DNA of 64,000 nucleotides from Turnera subulata. Taxonomy: Eukaryota > Streptophyta > Magnoliopsida > Malpighiales > Passifloraceae. The position numbers and the translations under genes are program-made. The DNA is taken from positions 347,116-411,115 of the forward strand of contig JAKUCV010002480.1 in the NCBI GenBank assembly GCA_028386065.3, given 5' to 3'. Every line of letters begins with the position of its first letter. The stretch's first letter is position 1. This document shows positions 1-11,278 of this stretch, piece after piece. The notes under the pieces are model-generated. The model did no database searches. It was given only the letters and a program-made list of their open reading frames with translations, and was not told the DNA's origin.

Positions 1-27
1 TTTAGCCCACCTCTCATTTCTTGCACG

Positions 28-657
28 CTAAAGCAACCAACAAGTGACCCCAAATATTGTTTTCCACTCCACATTACCCCTACTCCCCCAAGTACCACAA
101 AGGTTCATTTTAATCCAATCCATAAACTCACAGTTGAAGAAATTCGAGGCTGTTGGAGGGTCAAGTAGCGTTTCCCAAATCACCCAAGCACGAGGGCAGT
201 CCCTCATCACATGCAAAATTGATTCAGTGTTAAGACATACCTCACAGGTGGGATTATTTGACAAATGTCTCCTACGTCTTTCCCCATTTGTTAGAAGTTT
301 TCCATGCACCATTAACCACAAGAAGGAGCGAATTCTTTGAGGGCCCTTCCAAGTCCATACATTACTCCAAATAGCATCTGCATTAGTAACAGATTGCTCA
401 AATATTTCATGATATGCAGAGGCAATTGTAAATATACCTGAAGGCGAGTGTTTCCATATCATGGTATCAAGTCCAGCTTCCGGAGATGGAGGGGCACAAG
501 CGCGCATTTTCATAAGGATCTCCACAAGAAGAAGCCTATGCAATTTGTCCCAATCCCAGTCACCATTTCTTGTAACGTATTCATGGACTTTTTTATTCAA
601 TTCAGCACTATCCAGTAGCACCAATGCATTGTTCAGTAGAGAATGTTCCCCCTCCAA
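28..657 (-). pseudogene. LINE ORF2, zf-RVT domain
   Basis: This is a piece of LINE ORF2 downstream of RT, in the same frame. It shows the zf-RVT (zinc-binding in reverse transcriptase) pattern: WKGPQRIRSFLWLMVHGKL, then CEVC about 30 residues on and an H...C pair (HVMRDCP). A stop separates it from the RT piece at about 658-729. Plant L1 ORF2 often has an RNase H domain after this; if present here it would lie outside the window to the left. Confidence 0.8.
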
Positions 658-729
658 CCAGTGATCAATCCAGAATTTAACAGAGAATCCATTCCCAATT
701 ATCCACTGGATACCCTCTAGAACGTGTCC

Positions 730-2563
730 TCAAATCTTCTCAATACCTCTCCACAGAAATGATTTCCTTCCAGAAGGTTTGATTATCCAGTCATCTCCCC
801 TCTTTGAAACATATTTTGCAATCAATACTTGAGCCCAGAAGCTGTGACTTTGGTTAATCATACCCCAGTCTAATTTCATTAGGAAAGTATCATTGACATG
901 ACTCATCTTCCTCAAACCTAATCCCCCCTCCTTCAATGGGCAACAAATAGCATCCCAACTCAATAAATAGATCTTCCTGTGTTCATCATTACTACCCCAA
1001 ATAAAGTTGCGGCAGCATTTTTCAATTTCATTGCAGACACCTTTGGGCAAGCTAGTGGATTGTATAGTGTAGAGAGGAATTGCTGAGAGGACCGACTTAC
1101 ACAGTGTAATACGACCCGCCAAAGATAGATTGTTTGCTTTCCAAGAGGCTAATCTTGCTCTCACTTTATCCACAACATCCCAATAAGTAGAGTTGGAAAC
1201 CCGCCCATGGACTAGGGGAACACCAAGATACTTCCCCAAGTTTTTTGTAAGAGAGAAACCACTTAATTCCGCTAGCCTCACACAAGTATCATGTTTAACT
1301 CCTTTCGAGAAAAAGACTTGGATTTTGGCTAAGCTCATTTTCTGTCCAAATGCCTCACAGAATAGGTGTAAGCAACTCTTCATTACTCTTATTTGGCGAT
1401 CAGTGGCTTCCCCAAATAAAATGAGATCATCGGCAAACATAAGATGAGACAACTCTGGACCTCTCAATCCAAATCTGAACGGTTTCCAATTACCCTTCCC
1501 AACTTCTTGGTTAATCAATAAAGACAGACGCTCCAAACAAATGACAAAAAGATAGGGTGATAAAGGGTCTCCCTGTCTGACGCCCCTGGAAGGAGAAAAT
1601 TGAGTGGTTCTTTCACCGTTCCAAAGCATAGTTGCAGATGTTACACACTGCATTATTAAGTTTGTCAAGGAATCCGGAAATCCAGTAAGAGCAAGAGACT
1701 CAGCTAAAAACTTCCAGCTGATACGGTCATATGCCTTCTCTAAGTCCACCTTAATTGCCATATATTGTCGCCCAAGTTTATTTCCTTGCATAGAATGGAT
1801 TGCTTCATGTGCTACCACAATGTTGTCAACAATGTGGCGCCCAGGTACGAAGCTACTTTGCTGGGGGCTAAAGAGCTTGGGGAGGAGAGCTTTAATCTTG
1901 TTCACTATCAATTTCGCAATTACCTTATATACCACGTTGCATAGTCCAATTGGACGGAATTGATCAATACGCTCGAGTTTGTCTACCTTTGGTAGAAGAA
2001 CCAGGAAGGTAGGATTCTATCCATTAAGAGTTTCGGACCCTTCAAACACCCCTCTCACAAATCTACAGATATTAGGTCCCACTAAATGCCATTGGTTTTG
2101 AAAGAACATCGCCTGGAACCCATCCCGGCCGGGGGCCTTTAGGGGTCTAATGCCAAGCATCGCTTGTCAAATCTCATCATCAGATATACTGCTGCCTAAC
2201 TGGTCCTTTTTGCTCTCCTCCAATGAGGGTAAATGTAACTCAACTCTCAGAGATGGTCGATTACTACAATCCTTCATGAACAGGCCTTGATAATAATCAG
2301 TCGCTATCCTTTGTAATCTGTCTTCATCCCAGATCCAAACACCATTATCATCACATAATCCCTCAATTCTGTTCCTCTTTCGCCTAATCACGGTAGTTAA
2401 ATGAAAGAATCTGGTGTTTCAGTCTCCATTATTTATCCAATTGGATCTAGATTTTTGCAGCCAAAGTACCTATTCTTGATGTAAAATCATATTGTAATCT
2501 CTAATGACCTCCTGCTCTCATCTCTGCAGATTGGGACACCGAGATTGGCCTAATAACTTTTGG
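730..2563 (-). pseudogene. LINE ORF2, reverse transcriptase part
   Basis: This is the reverse transcriptase (RVT_1) domain of the LINE. The longest open piece is 730-1935 (401 codons). The catalytic FADD block is intact (HLMFADDLILFGEA), as is the QGDPLSPYLF block upstream of it. Upstream, 1936-2563 stays in the same frame but has several stops (near 2164 and about 1990-2020), and it carries the TRFFH and KAPGRDGFQ blocks expected before the RT core. The breaks are point stops rather than frameshifts, consistent with slow decay. The left edge of the gypsy insertion is at 2569. Confidence 0.85.
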
Positions 2564-2568
2564 ATACT

Positions 2569-4014
2569 TGATAGCCTCCTGCAAGTATACAGGGTGTTGT
2601 AGTACCGAGGTCGTCTCACAGGGATCTTTGCTAAGTACTATTAACAATGTGATATATGATTATCTAGAAAATAAAGCCTTAAAGAAGAGTCGATTGAATG
2701 GTGTAATAAACTTGGAAAAGAAAACAACAAGAACAATAAATGAGATGACAATGATAAGAAAACACCTAGGAGTTCGGGGAATCCCTTGCCACAATTTCCA
2801 TGCAATCAAGTACAACACAACCAAGCCGTGTTCTGTCACTACATGACCTGACTGTGTAGATCTGATATTAAATCCTAAAAATATTCTTCTTTGAAAGAAC
2901 CGGTAAGCTCAACTAGATCAATAGCCTACTTCTGTAAGCCGTAAACCCCCTTCCTAACTTATCTCCACTATCCATTCTGCCAGTGTTGAAATAAATTAAG
3001 AGCTTTAAGTTCTTACGTTTAAGTCTCCAATAGAAAACACGCCCCTCCCGAGGTCGGTTCCTAAAGCCCGGTCTAAGGTTTTCTATAGGAAACTGACGCT
3101 GTCACTTGACAGTCTCCTATTATGGATTTAAGCTAATTGTTGATCAGGCAACTAACTTAATAAAGCATCAAAGACCGAATCAAAGAAGAATAATTTAAGG
3201 AAATAATATTTTATTAAATTTGCATGAAAATAAATGACAAGATCATCCCCTAATCCTAGATTAGGAAATTTAGTTGGCCATAGATAGAGAGGAATAAATA
3301 ATAAATAAAGAAGTCGTCATTTTATTTTCAAAGAAAGAAAGAAATAAATAATAATAAGTAAATAAATCAAACCTTGAATGATGAATAACCTCTTGTCTTG
3401 TATTAAATTTCCAGCTCAATCTACAACTTAAAATGCTAAAGTGTTTATTACAAGGAAGAAATAAAAAGTATAAAAACCCCTAACCTAGTGCGTGAAAAGA
3501 AAATGAAGTGGAACCCCCCCATCCTTTGTTGGTTGCGGCATTTATAGTGCAGGGGAGGAGAAAACTTGTGGTTGTGAGCATAACTTCATATTCCAAATAT
3601 TCTATGCCACCAAATCACGCACAAATCAAGGGATGCAGTGATACGGCAATCTTGACCAAATATTTTTCAAGTTGTTGCTGCCAACAAAGAGGATCACGTG
3701 AAAAAGGGGAATGGGCCAATCTTCAATGATTCTTGCTTTGAGTTTTGAAAGCCCAAATCTCTTTTGAAAATTTGGAAATTTTGATCTGCTGCCACCAATT
3801 AGTGAAGCTAGTCCAAGGAAGTCCAATTCTTATTAATTTAGTCCAAAGAGATCCCAAAATTTCCTATTTCCTGCAAAAAGGTCCAAAAGCACTAGGAAAG
3901 AATTTTATTAAAAATAAACTAAATAAAGGCTAGAAAAATAAATAAACAAATATTAAAAATAACTAAAATGTCACAAATTAAATCACAAAATGTGTGTAAA
4001 ATATGCACACATCA
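2569..4014 (-). repeat. 3' LTR of the Athila-like element
   Basis: This is a complete 1446-bp long terminal repeat. It begins TGATAGCCTCC and ends GCACACATCA on the plus strand. Positions 3227-4014 are nearly identical to 8862-9650. It carries no coding sequence. Confidence 0.88.
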
Positions 4015-5758
4015 CGCCCCCAAACTTAAGCTTTTGCTTGTCCCCAAGCAAACAACGTGAAAACGAGGGCAAAAAGGGAAATCACTCAATAGGCCTAGTC
4101 AAAAACCGAAATGTCAATGTCACAGAAAACCCTTAAAAAAATACCCCAAGATGTCAAGTCTCCTAGACTCGCAAAGAACCTAAAAAGGATAATCCCAATC
4201 GAACCAAATTCCACCTAACCGGGCCACGATACCATTTGGACAAATTCTCCGTCTTCCTTAATTTTGCTGAAAAAGGGAAGGTTAGTCTTGGCATTTTATT
4301 TAAAGAAAATAAACAAGGTCAAATAAGCAGATTCACTCTTCGATCTCCACTAATGACAAGGACACTAATCGAAAGGATCAAAAGGACTTGTTAAGGTTGT
4401 AATGGGGCTTGGTTAAAGGTTAACAAGAAATGGGAAAAAAGGAAAAACAAGAGATGCATGTGCTCGAAAAAAAAAATTTGTGCTTTAACATCTAGCGGAA
4501 TGAACTCTCTTGTTTTGAATGGTTCTAAATTGAGTGCAAACTGGAGAACCTTTTTTTTTAAACTATTTGTGGTGTGTTTTTTTGTTCCTTTTTTTTTTGA
4601 ATGAAAAATAGGGACAATCAATTTGCATGATGAAGGAACACTCTCTCTTTATTGTCCCCTTTTTTCTCTTTTGTGAATTTTTTTCTTTTGAACAATACTT
4701 CTCCAAAATTGACACAGGCTCCCTGTGTAGTGCCTGTATAGAAGAACCAAAATCCAACTCATATGAGACTAGAATTAAAGACACAAAATAATTCAAGCAA
4801 AATGCATAAAGGGATGGGAAAAAAAAAAGAAATGGTATGATAGCCAAGGTTTCAAAAGGTGAAGGTGGGAAGATGTGGGTATGAAAGAAATTGTGGCTTT
4901 CAATATAGGCCCAAAAAGGTTAGCAAGGGAAAAAAAAAAGTATACGGGCTAGCTGTGTTTGAAGGTTAGTTTACAAACCAAAGAAGAAAAACGCCTTAAT
5001 CATGTCCTTAAGAAAATGTCCTTGTAAAAATTTCGCCTCGACCGAGTCATGAACCTGTTCTAAGACCTGTTGTTAATGCCAATTTTTTTTTTTTTTGAAA
5101 AGAAACAACGAAAAAGAGTTAGTCGGATAACATTAATCAAATAACATCGCGGCCTAGAAAGATATTACCCGGCCCAAATCGAATTTTTCACTTCAAGGCC
5201 AATGCAAGCCCGAAGATGCCTGACAAACATGGGATATAAATGTTGAATTTCCTATTTGATTGTCAAGTCGGAACCAATAAACCCAATTGAGTGATTTGCA
5301 ATTTACAAGAAAGTTTTATTCATGCAAAGAAAATAACAAAAACAAAATTTGAAAAATTTATTCATGTATGCTGAAAAGAATTTTTTTTTTTTTAAAAAAA
5401 CAAATAATCTATTTGCCCCCCCAAACTTGAAATGTGCAGTGTCCTCACTGCACCAGAATATAGAAAGGAAAGATAGAACCTTTTTTTTTCCTTCTTGGGG
5501 CTGTCATGGGGATGACTTCTTTATTGATGCAAAATTGCGGGTTGCCTCCCACGAAGCGCTTCTTTAACGTCTTGTAGCTGGACGTTAGATTCTTTATGCC
5601 GAAGGCGGATTGGAGAATGGCTGCATTACCTCTTGTCTGGAAGGCTCTCCAGGATCGAAAGGCTTGGGCAGCAAGACTCTGTGAGTATAAACTGAGGGAT
5701 TAATCCCTATCATATCAAAAGAATACTCAATTGTCTTCTTATGTCGCTCCATATTTTT
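4015..5758 (-). other. Internal 3' region of the Athila-like element, no intact gene
   Basis: This is the stretch between the end of the protease frame and the 3' LTR. Just after the stop at 5759 the minus strand still reads like the opening of the gypsy RT region (KNMERHKKTIEYS, then INPSVYTHRVLL) to about 5640, then this similarity stops. At about 5400-5570 the remnants look like the tail that usually follows integrase. The bulk of pol therefore seems deleted here. The remainder is AT-rich with long A/T runs. Confidence 0.6.
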
Positions 5759-7290
5759 CTACAACTTCTCTTCTTCTCCCTTCATAAAACCCGCATTTAT
5801 GACCTCTGGGTATATGGAATTTGGTTCCAGAAGTGCATAACGGGGTTTAGTAGGTGGAGGCTTCAACTCACCCGTCGAATGTGGTTCTTGGGGTGGGTCA
5901 TCCAGTGACTTGTCCAGCTTTTCAAATATCATAGCCTCTTCTGCAGGCACCGGTGACAAGATTTCAAGCTGGCATGCACATTCTGCAATCTCAAGATTTG
6001 GATCTCCCGTGTTCTTATTTTGAGATATGCATGCCAAAAGTGGGTCTGCACAGTATTCATGTGTGAAAACTTCTTTGTCTGCTTCATCAATGACGTCGAT
6101 TCGGTAGCATGAGTCATCTGAGAATCCTTTTCGCATTGTTTCCTCGACATCAAAACTGATCTCTTCAGATCCGACTCGTAAAGTGAGCTTTCCGTTCTTG
6201 GCATCAATGAGTGCTCCAGCAGTTGCTAAAAATGGTCGCCCCAGGATGAGAGGAGTGTGGCAGTCTACTTCCATGTCCAATACCACAAAGTCAACTGGGA
6301 CAAAAAATTTCCCAATCTTAATGGGAACATCTTCTAAAATGCCCACTGGATACTTAACTGAACGATATGCTAGATGGAGAGACATAGCAGTGGGTTTCAT
6401 TTCCCCCATGTTTAGCTGCTTGCTGACAGACAGAGGGATTACACTGACACTTGCCCCAAGGTCGCAGAGTGCTCTCTTGATGTGTACTTTCCCTATGTCA
6501 CAGGGGATGGAGAAACTTCCTGGATCTTTCAACTTATTTGGAAGCTTATTCTGGATGATAGCACTGCATTCCTCCGTCAGGGCCACCGTCCCATAATCAA
6601 TTAATTTATTCTTATTGGACAATATGTCCTTTAAGAATTTTGCATCGGTGGGCATTTGGGACACAGCCTCAATAAACGAAATGTTTATATAGAGCTTCTT
6701 CATGATCTCCAGGAAGCGTCCAAACTTCTTGTCATGGACCAGTGGGTTAAGCCTTTGAGGAAAAGGAATGGGTGGAACATAGGCTTTTACTTCATCTTCC
6801 TTTTCCTTCCCTTTCTTTGTTGACACAGCCTGCTCGTGGTTTGCAAACTTGTCTTTCTGCATAGCTTGGCCATGCTCTGATTCTTTTACCGGGGCAGAAG
6901 GTGGTTGACGCTTTGGATATTGGGTTCCACTCCTAAGAGTGATCGCATTGCATTGAGCGTTCGGGTTTACCTCTGGTTTGCCCGGTAATCTGCCAGGATT
7001 GCCCTGTCTAGAACTTGCTTGTGCCATTTGACCCTTGAGATTATTGATCTCGTCAGATAGCCCTTTTACAACTTGCCGCTGTTCTTCCATAAATGACCTG
7101 AGTAGTGACTGCAAGTCATCTTTAGGAGCCTGCTGATACTCCTGTTGGTACACCTGTGCAGGTTGTTTTTTAGGGAATCCGGGAGGACCCCTTCCAATTT
7201 GATTTTGAGCAGGCTGTTGAGATTTCCAGGAGAAGTTAGGGTGCTCCCTCCAACCTGGCTTGTAGGAATTCGAGTAAGGGTCGTTTTTTG
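5759..7290 (-). pseudogene. Gypsy gag C-terminus and aspartic protease (frame 2)
   Basis: This is the C-terminal part of the Athila-type gag followed by a retropepsin-like aspartic protease, which would cut the polyprotein. The frame is open from about 7290 to the stop at 5759; the first ATG is at 7153. Seen are a glutamine-rich coiled segment, AITLRSGTQYPK, then IPCDIGKVHIKRALCDLGAS with the usual catalytic DTG read here as DLG, and LILGRPFLATAGALID downstream. DLG in place of DTG is common in this lineage. It is offset by one base from the gag frame because of a T6 (A6 on the minus strand) run at 7284-7289, most likely a one-base indel. Confidence 0.82.
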
Positions 7291-8112
7291 GTTGATGTAA
7301 CTAACTTGATCTTGGCATGCTTGCTCATAGCTGCTTGCTACTGGGCACTCCTGATAGCTTCCTTCACATCTAGCACAAGAATGGGACTGTCCTTTCCCAT
7401 TCAACTTCAAGATGGCATCCAACTTAGCGTTCATCAGGCTCATAGCATCAAGTTCAAGAACTCCGGCAGTTTTTCCGCCAGGTATCTCGGCAGACCAATT
7501 AAATTTGTTGCTAGCGACGTGCTCGAATAGTTCGTACACATCCGCAGCATCTTTAGCTAAAGCTACTCCTCCGGCTGCTGCATCAACATGTGCACGGAGG
7601 GTCTCGTTTAGGCCAGCATAGAATTTCTCCACAATTAGCCAATCTGGAAGGCCATGCTGTGGGCATCTTCTTAATGCATCTTTAAATCTTTCCCACGCAT
7701 CGCAGAATGATTCATTGGCCTTTTGTTTGAACTCTATTATGTTGTTCCGAAATATCATGGCCTTGTTGGGCGGGAAAAATTTCTTCAGAAAAGCCTGGGA
7801 TAGAGCCGTCCATGTATTAAATGTCCCAGGAGCTTGTGCCGTCAACCATGCCTTTGCCTTATCCTTGAGTGAGAAAGGAAAGAGGCGCAGCTTAATAGCA
7901 TCTTTCGAGGCTCCATTCACCTTGATCGTGTCACAGATTTCTAAGAAATCTTGCAAGTGTTGATTTGGATCTTCGACAGGGGAGCCCCCGAAAGGATCTT
8001 GCTGGACCATCTTGATAAGGGCTGGTTTTAGCTCAAAATTGTTTGCTTGCACAGTTGGGCGGACCACACTAGACTGTGCAAGAGTTGCATCTGGGATTGA
8101 GAAGTCTCGGAC
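7066..8112 (-). pseudogene. Gypsy gag (retrotransposon gag domain)
   Basis: This is the capsid-type gag protein of the Athila-like element. It continues up to the assembly gap at 8113, so the N-terminus is not visible; the first ATG in view is at 8067. The blocks NNFELKPALIKMVQQDPFGG, EDPNQHLQDFLEIC, LRLFPFSLKDKAKAWL and FLKKFFP are the conserved retrotransposon gag core. A degraded zinc-binding stretch (CARCEGSYQECP) follows at about 7370. After about 7290 the frame reads nonsense and the real continuation is in the protease frame, so a frameshift separates gag from protease. The ORF's last 70 residues are therefore not genuine. Confidence 0.85.
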
Positions 8113-8861
8113 NNNNNNNNNNNNNNNNNNNNNNNNNNNNNNNNNNNNNNNNNNNNNNNNNNNNNNNNNNNNNNNNNNNNNNNNNNNNNNNNNNNNNNNN
8201 NNNNNNNNNNNNNNNNNNNNNNNNNNNNNNNNNNNNNNNNNNNNNNNNNNNNNNNNNNNNNNNNNNNNNNNNNNNNNNNNNNNNNNNNNNNNNNNNNNNN
8301 NNNNNNNNNNNNNNNNNNNNNNNNNNNNNNNNNNNNNNNNNNNNNNNNNNNNNNNNNNNNNNNNNNNNNNNNNNNNNNNNNNNNNNNNNNNNNNNNNNNN
8401 NNNNNNNNNNNNNNNNNNNNNNNNNNNNNNNNNNNNNNNNNNNNNNNNNNNNNNNNNNNNNNNNNNNNNNNNNNNNNNNNNNNNNNNNNNNNNNNNNNNN
8501 NNNNNNNNNNNNNNNNNNNNNNNNNNNNNNNNNNNNNNNNNNNNNNNNNNNNNNNNNNNNNNNNNNNNNNNNNNNNNNNNNNNNNNNNNNNNNNNNNNNN
8601 NNNNNNNNNNNNNNNNNNNNNNNNNNNNNNNNNNNNNNNNNNNNNNNNNNNNNNNNNNNNNNNNNNNNNNNNNNNNNNNNNNNNNNNNNNNNNNNNNNNN
8701 NNNNNNNNNNNNNNNNNNNNNNNNNNNNNNNNNNNNNNNNNNNNNNNNNNNNNNNNNNNNNNNNNNNNNNNNNNNNNNNNNNNNNNNNNNNNNNNNNNNN
8801 NNNNNNNNNNNNNNNNNNNNNNNNNNNNNNNNNNNNNNNNNNNNNNNNNNNNNNNNNNNNN
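8113..8861. other. Assembly gap (749 N)
   Basis: Run of N. From the LTR length it should contain the missing part of the 5' LTR, the primer site and the gag start of the Athila-like element. The gap size may be an estimate. Confidence 0.95.
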
Positions 8862-9650
8862 AAAATAAATGACAAGATCATCCCCTAATCCTAGATTAGG
8901 AAATTTAGTTGGCCATAGATAGAGAGGAATAAATAATAAATAAAGAAGTCGTCATTTTATTTTCAAAGAAAGAAAGAAATAAATAATAATAAGTAAATAA
9001 ATCAAACCTTGAATGATGAATAACCTCTTGTCTTGTATTAAATTTCCAGCTCAATCTACAACTTAAAATTCTAAAGTGTTTATTACAAGGAAGAAATAAA
9101 AAGTATAAAAACCCCTAACCTAGTGCGTGAAAAGAAAATGAAGTGGAACCACCCCATCCTTTGTTGGTTGCGGCATTTATAGTGCAGGGGAGGAGAAAAC
9201 TTGTGGTTGTGAGCATAACTTCATATTCCAAATATTCTATGCCACCAAATCACGCACAAATCAAGGGATGCAGTGATACGGCAATCTTGACCAAATATTT
9301 TTCAAGTTGTTGCTGCCAACAAAGAGGATCACATGAAAAAGGGGAATGGGTCAATCTTCAATGATTCTTGCTTTGAGTTTTGAAAGCCCAAATCTCTTTT
9401 GAAAATTTGGAAATTTTGATCTGCTACCACCAATTAGTGAAGCTAGTCCAAGGAAGTCCAATTCTTATTAATTTAGTCCAAAGAGATCCCAAAATTTCCT
9501 ATTTCCTGCAAAAAGGTCCAAAAGCACTAGGAAAGAATTTTATTAAAAATAAACTAAATAAAGGCTAGAAAAATAAATAAACAAATATTAAAAATAGCTA
9601 AAATGTCACAAATTAAATCACAAAATGTGTGTAAAAATATGCACATATCA
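8862..9650 (-). repeat. 5' LTR of the Athila-like element (partial)
   Basis: Near-identical to 3227-4014, with 7 substitutions and one added A by eye. It ends TATCA at 9650, followed by LINE sequence. The other end is hidden in the gap. Confidence 0.88.
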
Positions 9651-10576
9651 ATACCTTGTAGCTTCGCTAAACATTCTTTCTTCTTGGAAAAGATGTTTCT
9701 AAAGACTTCGGTATTCCACTTTTTGAGATCAGGTTGCAGTTGTGACAAAGCCATACCAATGTGTGTAGATTGATTCCATTTGTCCCTCATAAAGGATTGA
9801 AAATTATCATGACCCAACCAAGCTGCTTCAAATCTAAATGGCCGATTTTTAGTATTGGGAGGATGAGCACCATCTAGCAATAATAAGATAGGGTGATGGT
9901 CAGACTTGACCCTAGGGAGATTCCTTAGCGAAGCTTTAGGAAATTGCAGTCTCCAAGCATCATTTACTACTGCACGATCCAGCCTTTCATAAATCCGCAA
10001 CAGACCAGCTCTTTTTAGACCCCTCCAGGTGAATTTCGGCCCTATTGCATCCATGTTGAACAGCTGACATTCATCCAAGTTCTCTTGGAATTTCACGCAT
10101 CTCTGCATGTTAGTTGGCCACCCTCCAACTTTCTCATGATTGTATAACACATCATTAAAATCACCAACAACTGCCCATGGTTGGTTAATCCTCATAGCCA
10201 GCTCTTTCAACTTCCTCCAGAATAAATCCTTAAGTTCCTGGGCTGGGTTCACATACACCACAGATAGGAGCCACCTCCCTCTCCATTGATCATTCACTTC
10301 CATATGTACAAATTGTGCAGAGTCTTATAAGACCCGAATCCCAGCCCTTTGCATGGTAGCCATGACCCAAATACCTCCCGAAAACCCCTTTGCATCCACT
10401 TTATGAATAAATATAAGACCCATACTCCGAGCTACTCTATTAGCAATAACTCCACTAACTCGAACTTCTGATAGAACAACAAGATCAGGGCGATTTACCC
10501 TAATAATATCCTTCAAAATGCTATGGAGACGCTTACTTCTAGCACCTCTACAGTTCCAATAAACTAATTTAATCAT
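9651..10576 (-). pseudogene. LINE ORF2, endonuclease part
   Basis: This is the N-terminal part of LINE ORF2: an exonuclease-endonuclease-phosphatase (APE-like) domain that nicks target DNA for target-primed reverse transcription. The start ATG at 10576 gives MIKLVYWNCRGA, the usual opening of plant L1 ORF2. Seen further on are a GDFNDVL motif (the conserved GDFN block) and SDHHPI (the catalytic His block near the domain end). One in-frame TAA at 10325-10327 breaks the domain; the frame is otherwise unchanged. It runs directly into the right end of the gypsy element at 9650, so the protein is split from its RT domain, which lies at about 730-2560. Confidence 0.85.
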
Positions 10577-10802
10577 TAAAAGCTTAAATAGGGAGGAACT
10601 AACATTGAGAAGCAGAGGGAGAAGAAGACTCCTCACAACCAGCAGACAAATCAACACCAGGCACCTCCAACTCTGGTGGGTTTGCCTGCAACCCATGTAA
10701 AACCGCATTAGCTCCATGTTCACTCCCAGACATTACACTACCAGTGACACCGCCACTATCTTTAAAGCATTGGATCGCCTCTTTCGGGTCACTTTTATTC
10801 AC

Positions 10803-11088
10803 CTATTTTTCACTACCCACATCAACCACAGGTTGTACATTGTTCCTCATGCCCGGGTCTCTGAAATGATTCTGCTCCATTGCTCTGCAACTTAAATGCA
10901 TCAAGGTATCCGAATTTTGCATCACATTAGTATCATTACTTCCTCCCGATTCGCAACTCACATCAAGTGACTCCTTTTTGTTTCTTGTAATAGAACGGCT
11001 ACGACTCCTCAACCAACTAGCATGCTCCTCCTTCTCTTTTCCTTTACCAACATTGGTAATATCTTTTAGAGGTACCTTTCTCGCTGTG
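10803..11088 (-). pseudogene. LINE ORF1, 3' part after insertion
   Basis: This is the continuation of LINE ORF1 after the LTR and foldback insertion. It begins with TARKVPLKDI and is a charged, Ser/Arg-rich tail typical of the C-terminus of plant LINE ORF1. It ends at about 10803, roughly 230 bases before the ORF2 start. Joining the LINE edges at 14586 and 11088 restores a plausible reading across the duplicated target GTGGR. Identification rests on position and frame continuity rather than on a domain. Confidence 0.6.
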
Positions 11089-11275
11089 GGTGTGAAGGCC
11101 CTCTCCCCGAAGGACCCACCATATTCAGGTATTGTTACAAAAGCATCACGTCCCGAGTTCGAATCCCTAGTGCTGCAGCATGGTAAAGGATTAAACCTTG
11201 AAAAGGTGTGGGCTGAGGGATGTGATGTAACAATACCTGAATATGGTGGGTCCCTCGGGGAGAGGGCCTTCACAG
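11089..11275. mobile_element. Foldback/MITE-like element with about 49-bp inverted arms
   Basis: Two arms of about 49 bases are near-perfect inverted copies: 11089-11138 starts TGTGAAGGCCCTCTCC, and 11227-11275 ends GGAGAGGGCCTTCACA. They enclose about 88 bases. The middle contains GAGTTCGAATCCC, similar to a tRNA B box. It lies 3 bases from the end of the LTR at 11279. The pair together is flanked by GTGGG (11084-11088) and GTGGA (14586-14590), so either it jumped into the end of the LTR or the two are one unit. Confidence 0.7.
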
Positions 11276-11278
11276 AAC

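Larger units (their letters stand above)
2569..9650 (-). mobile_element. Athila-like Ty3/gypsy LTR retrotransposon, pol-deleted, young insertion
   Basis: The element lies on the minus strand inside the LINE. Its LTRs start TGATA and end TATCA. One LTR is 2569-4014 (1446 bp); the other ends at 9650 and runs into the assembly gap at 8113-8861. The flanks ATACT (2564-2568) and ATACC (9651-9655) are a 4/5 target duplication. Over the 788 comparable bases the LTRs differ, by my reading, at 7 substitutions and one indel, so insertion is recent. A polypurine tract (TTTGGGGGCG on the minus strand) directly abuts the 3' LTR at 4015. Inside are gag and protease. The start of RT is recognisable just after the protease frame, but the remaining RT, RNase H and integrase are absent, so it is non-autonomous. 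Confidence 0.88.

Noticed and set aside
4391..4847. Two overlapping minus-strand frames rich in Phe and Lys
   Set aside because: They lie in the AT-rich non-coding 3' part of the Athila-like element and have no domain.
8012..8888. Long frames spanning 8012-8888
   Set aside because: They consist mainly of unknown residues from the assembly gap; only the gag frame left of the gap is real.
11150..11190. Possible tRNA gene in the foldback
   Set aside because: Only a B-box-like motif; no cloverleaf can be formed.
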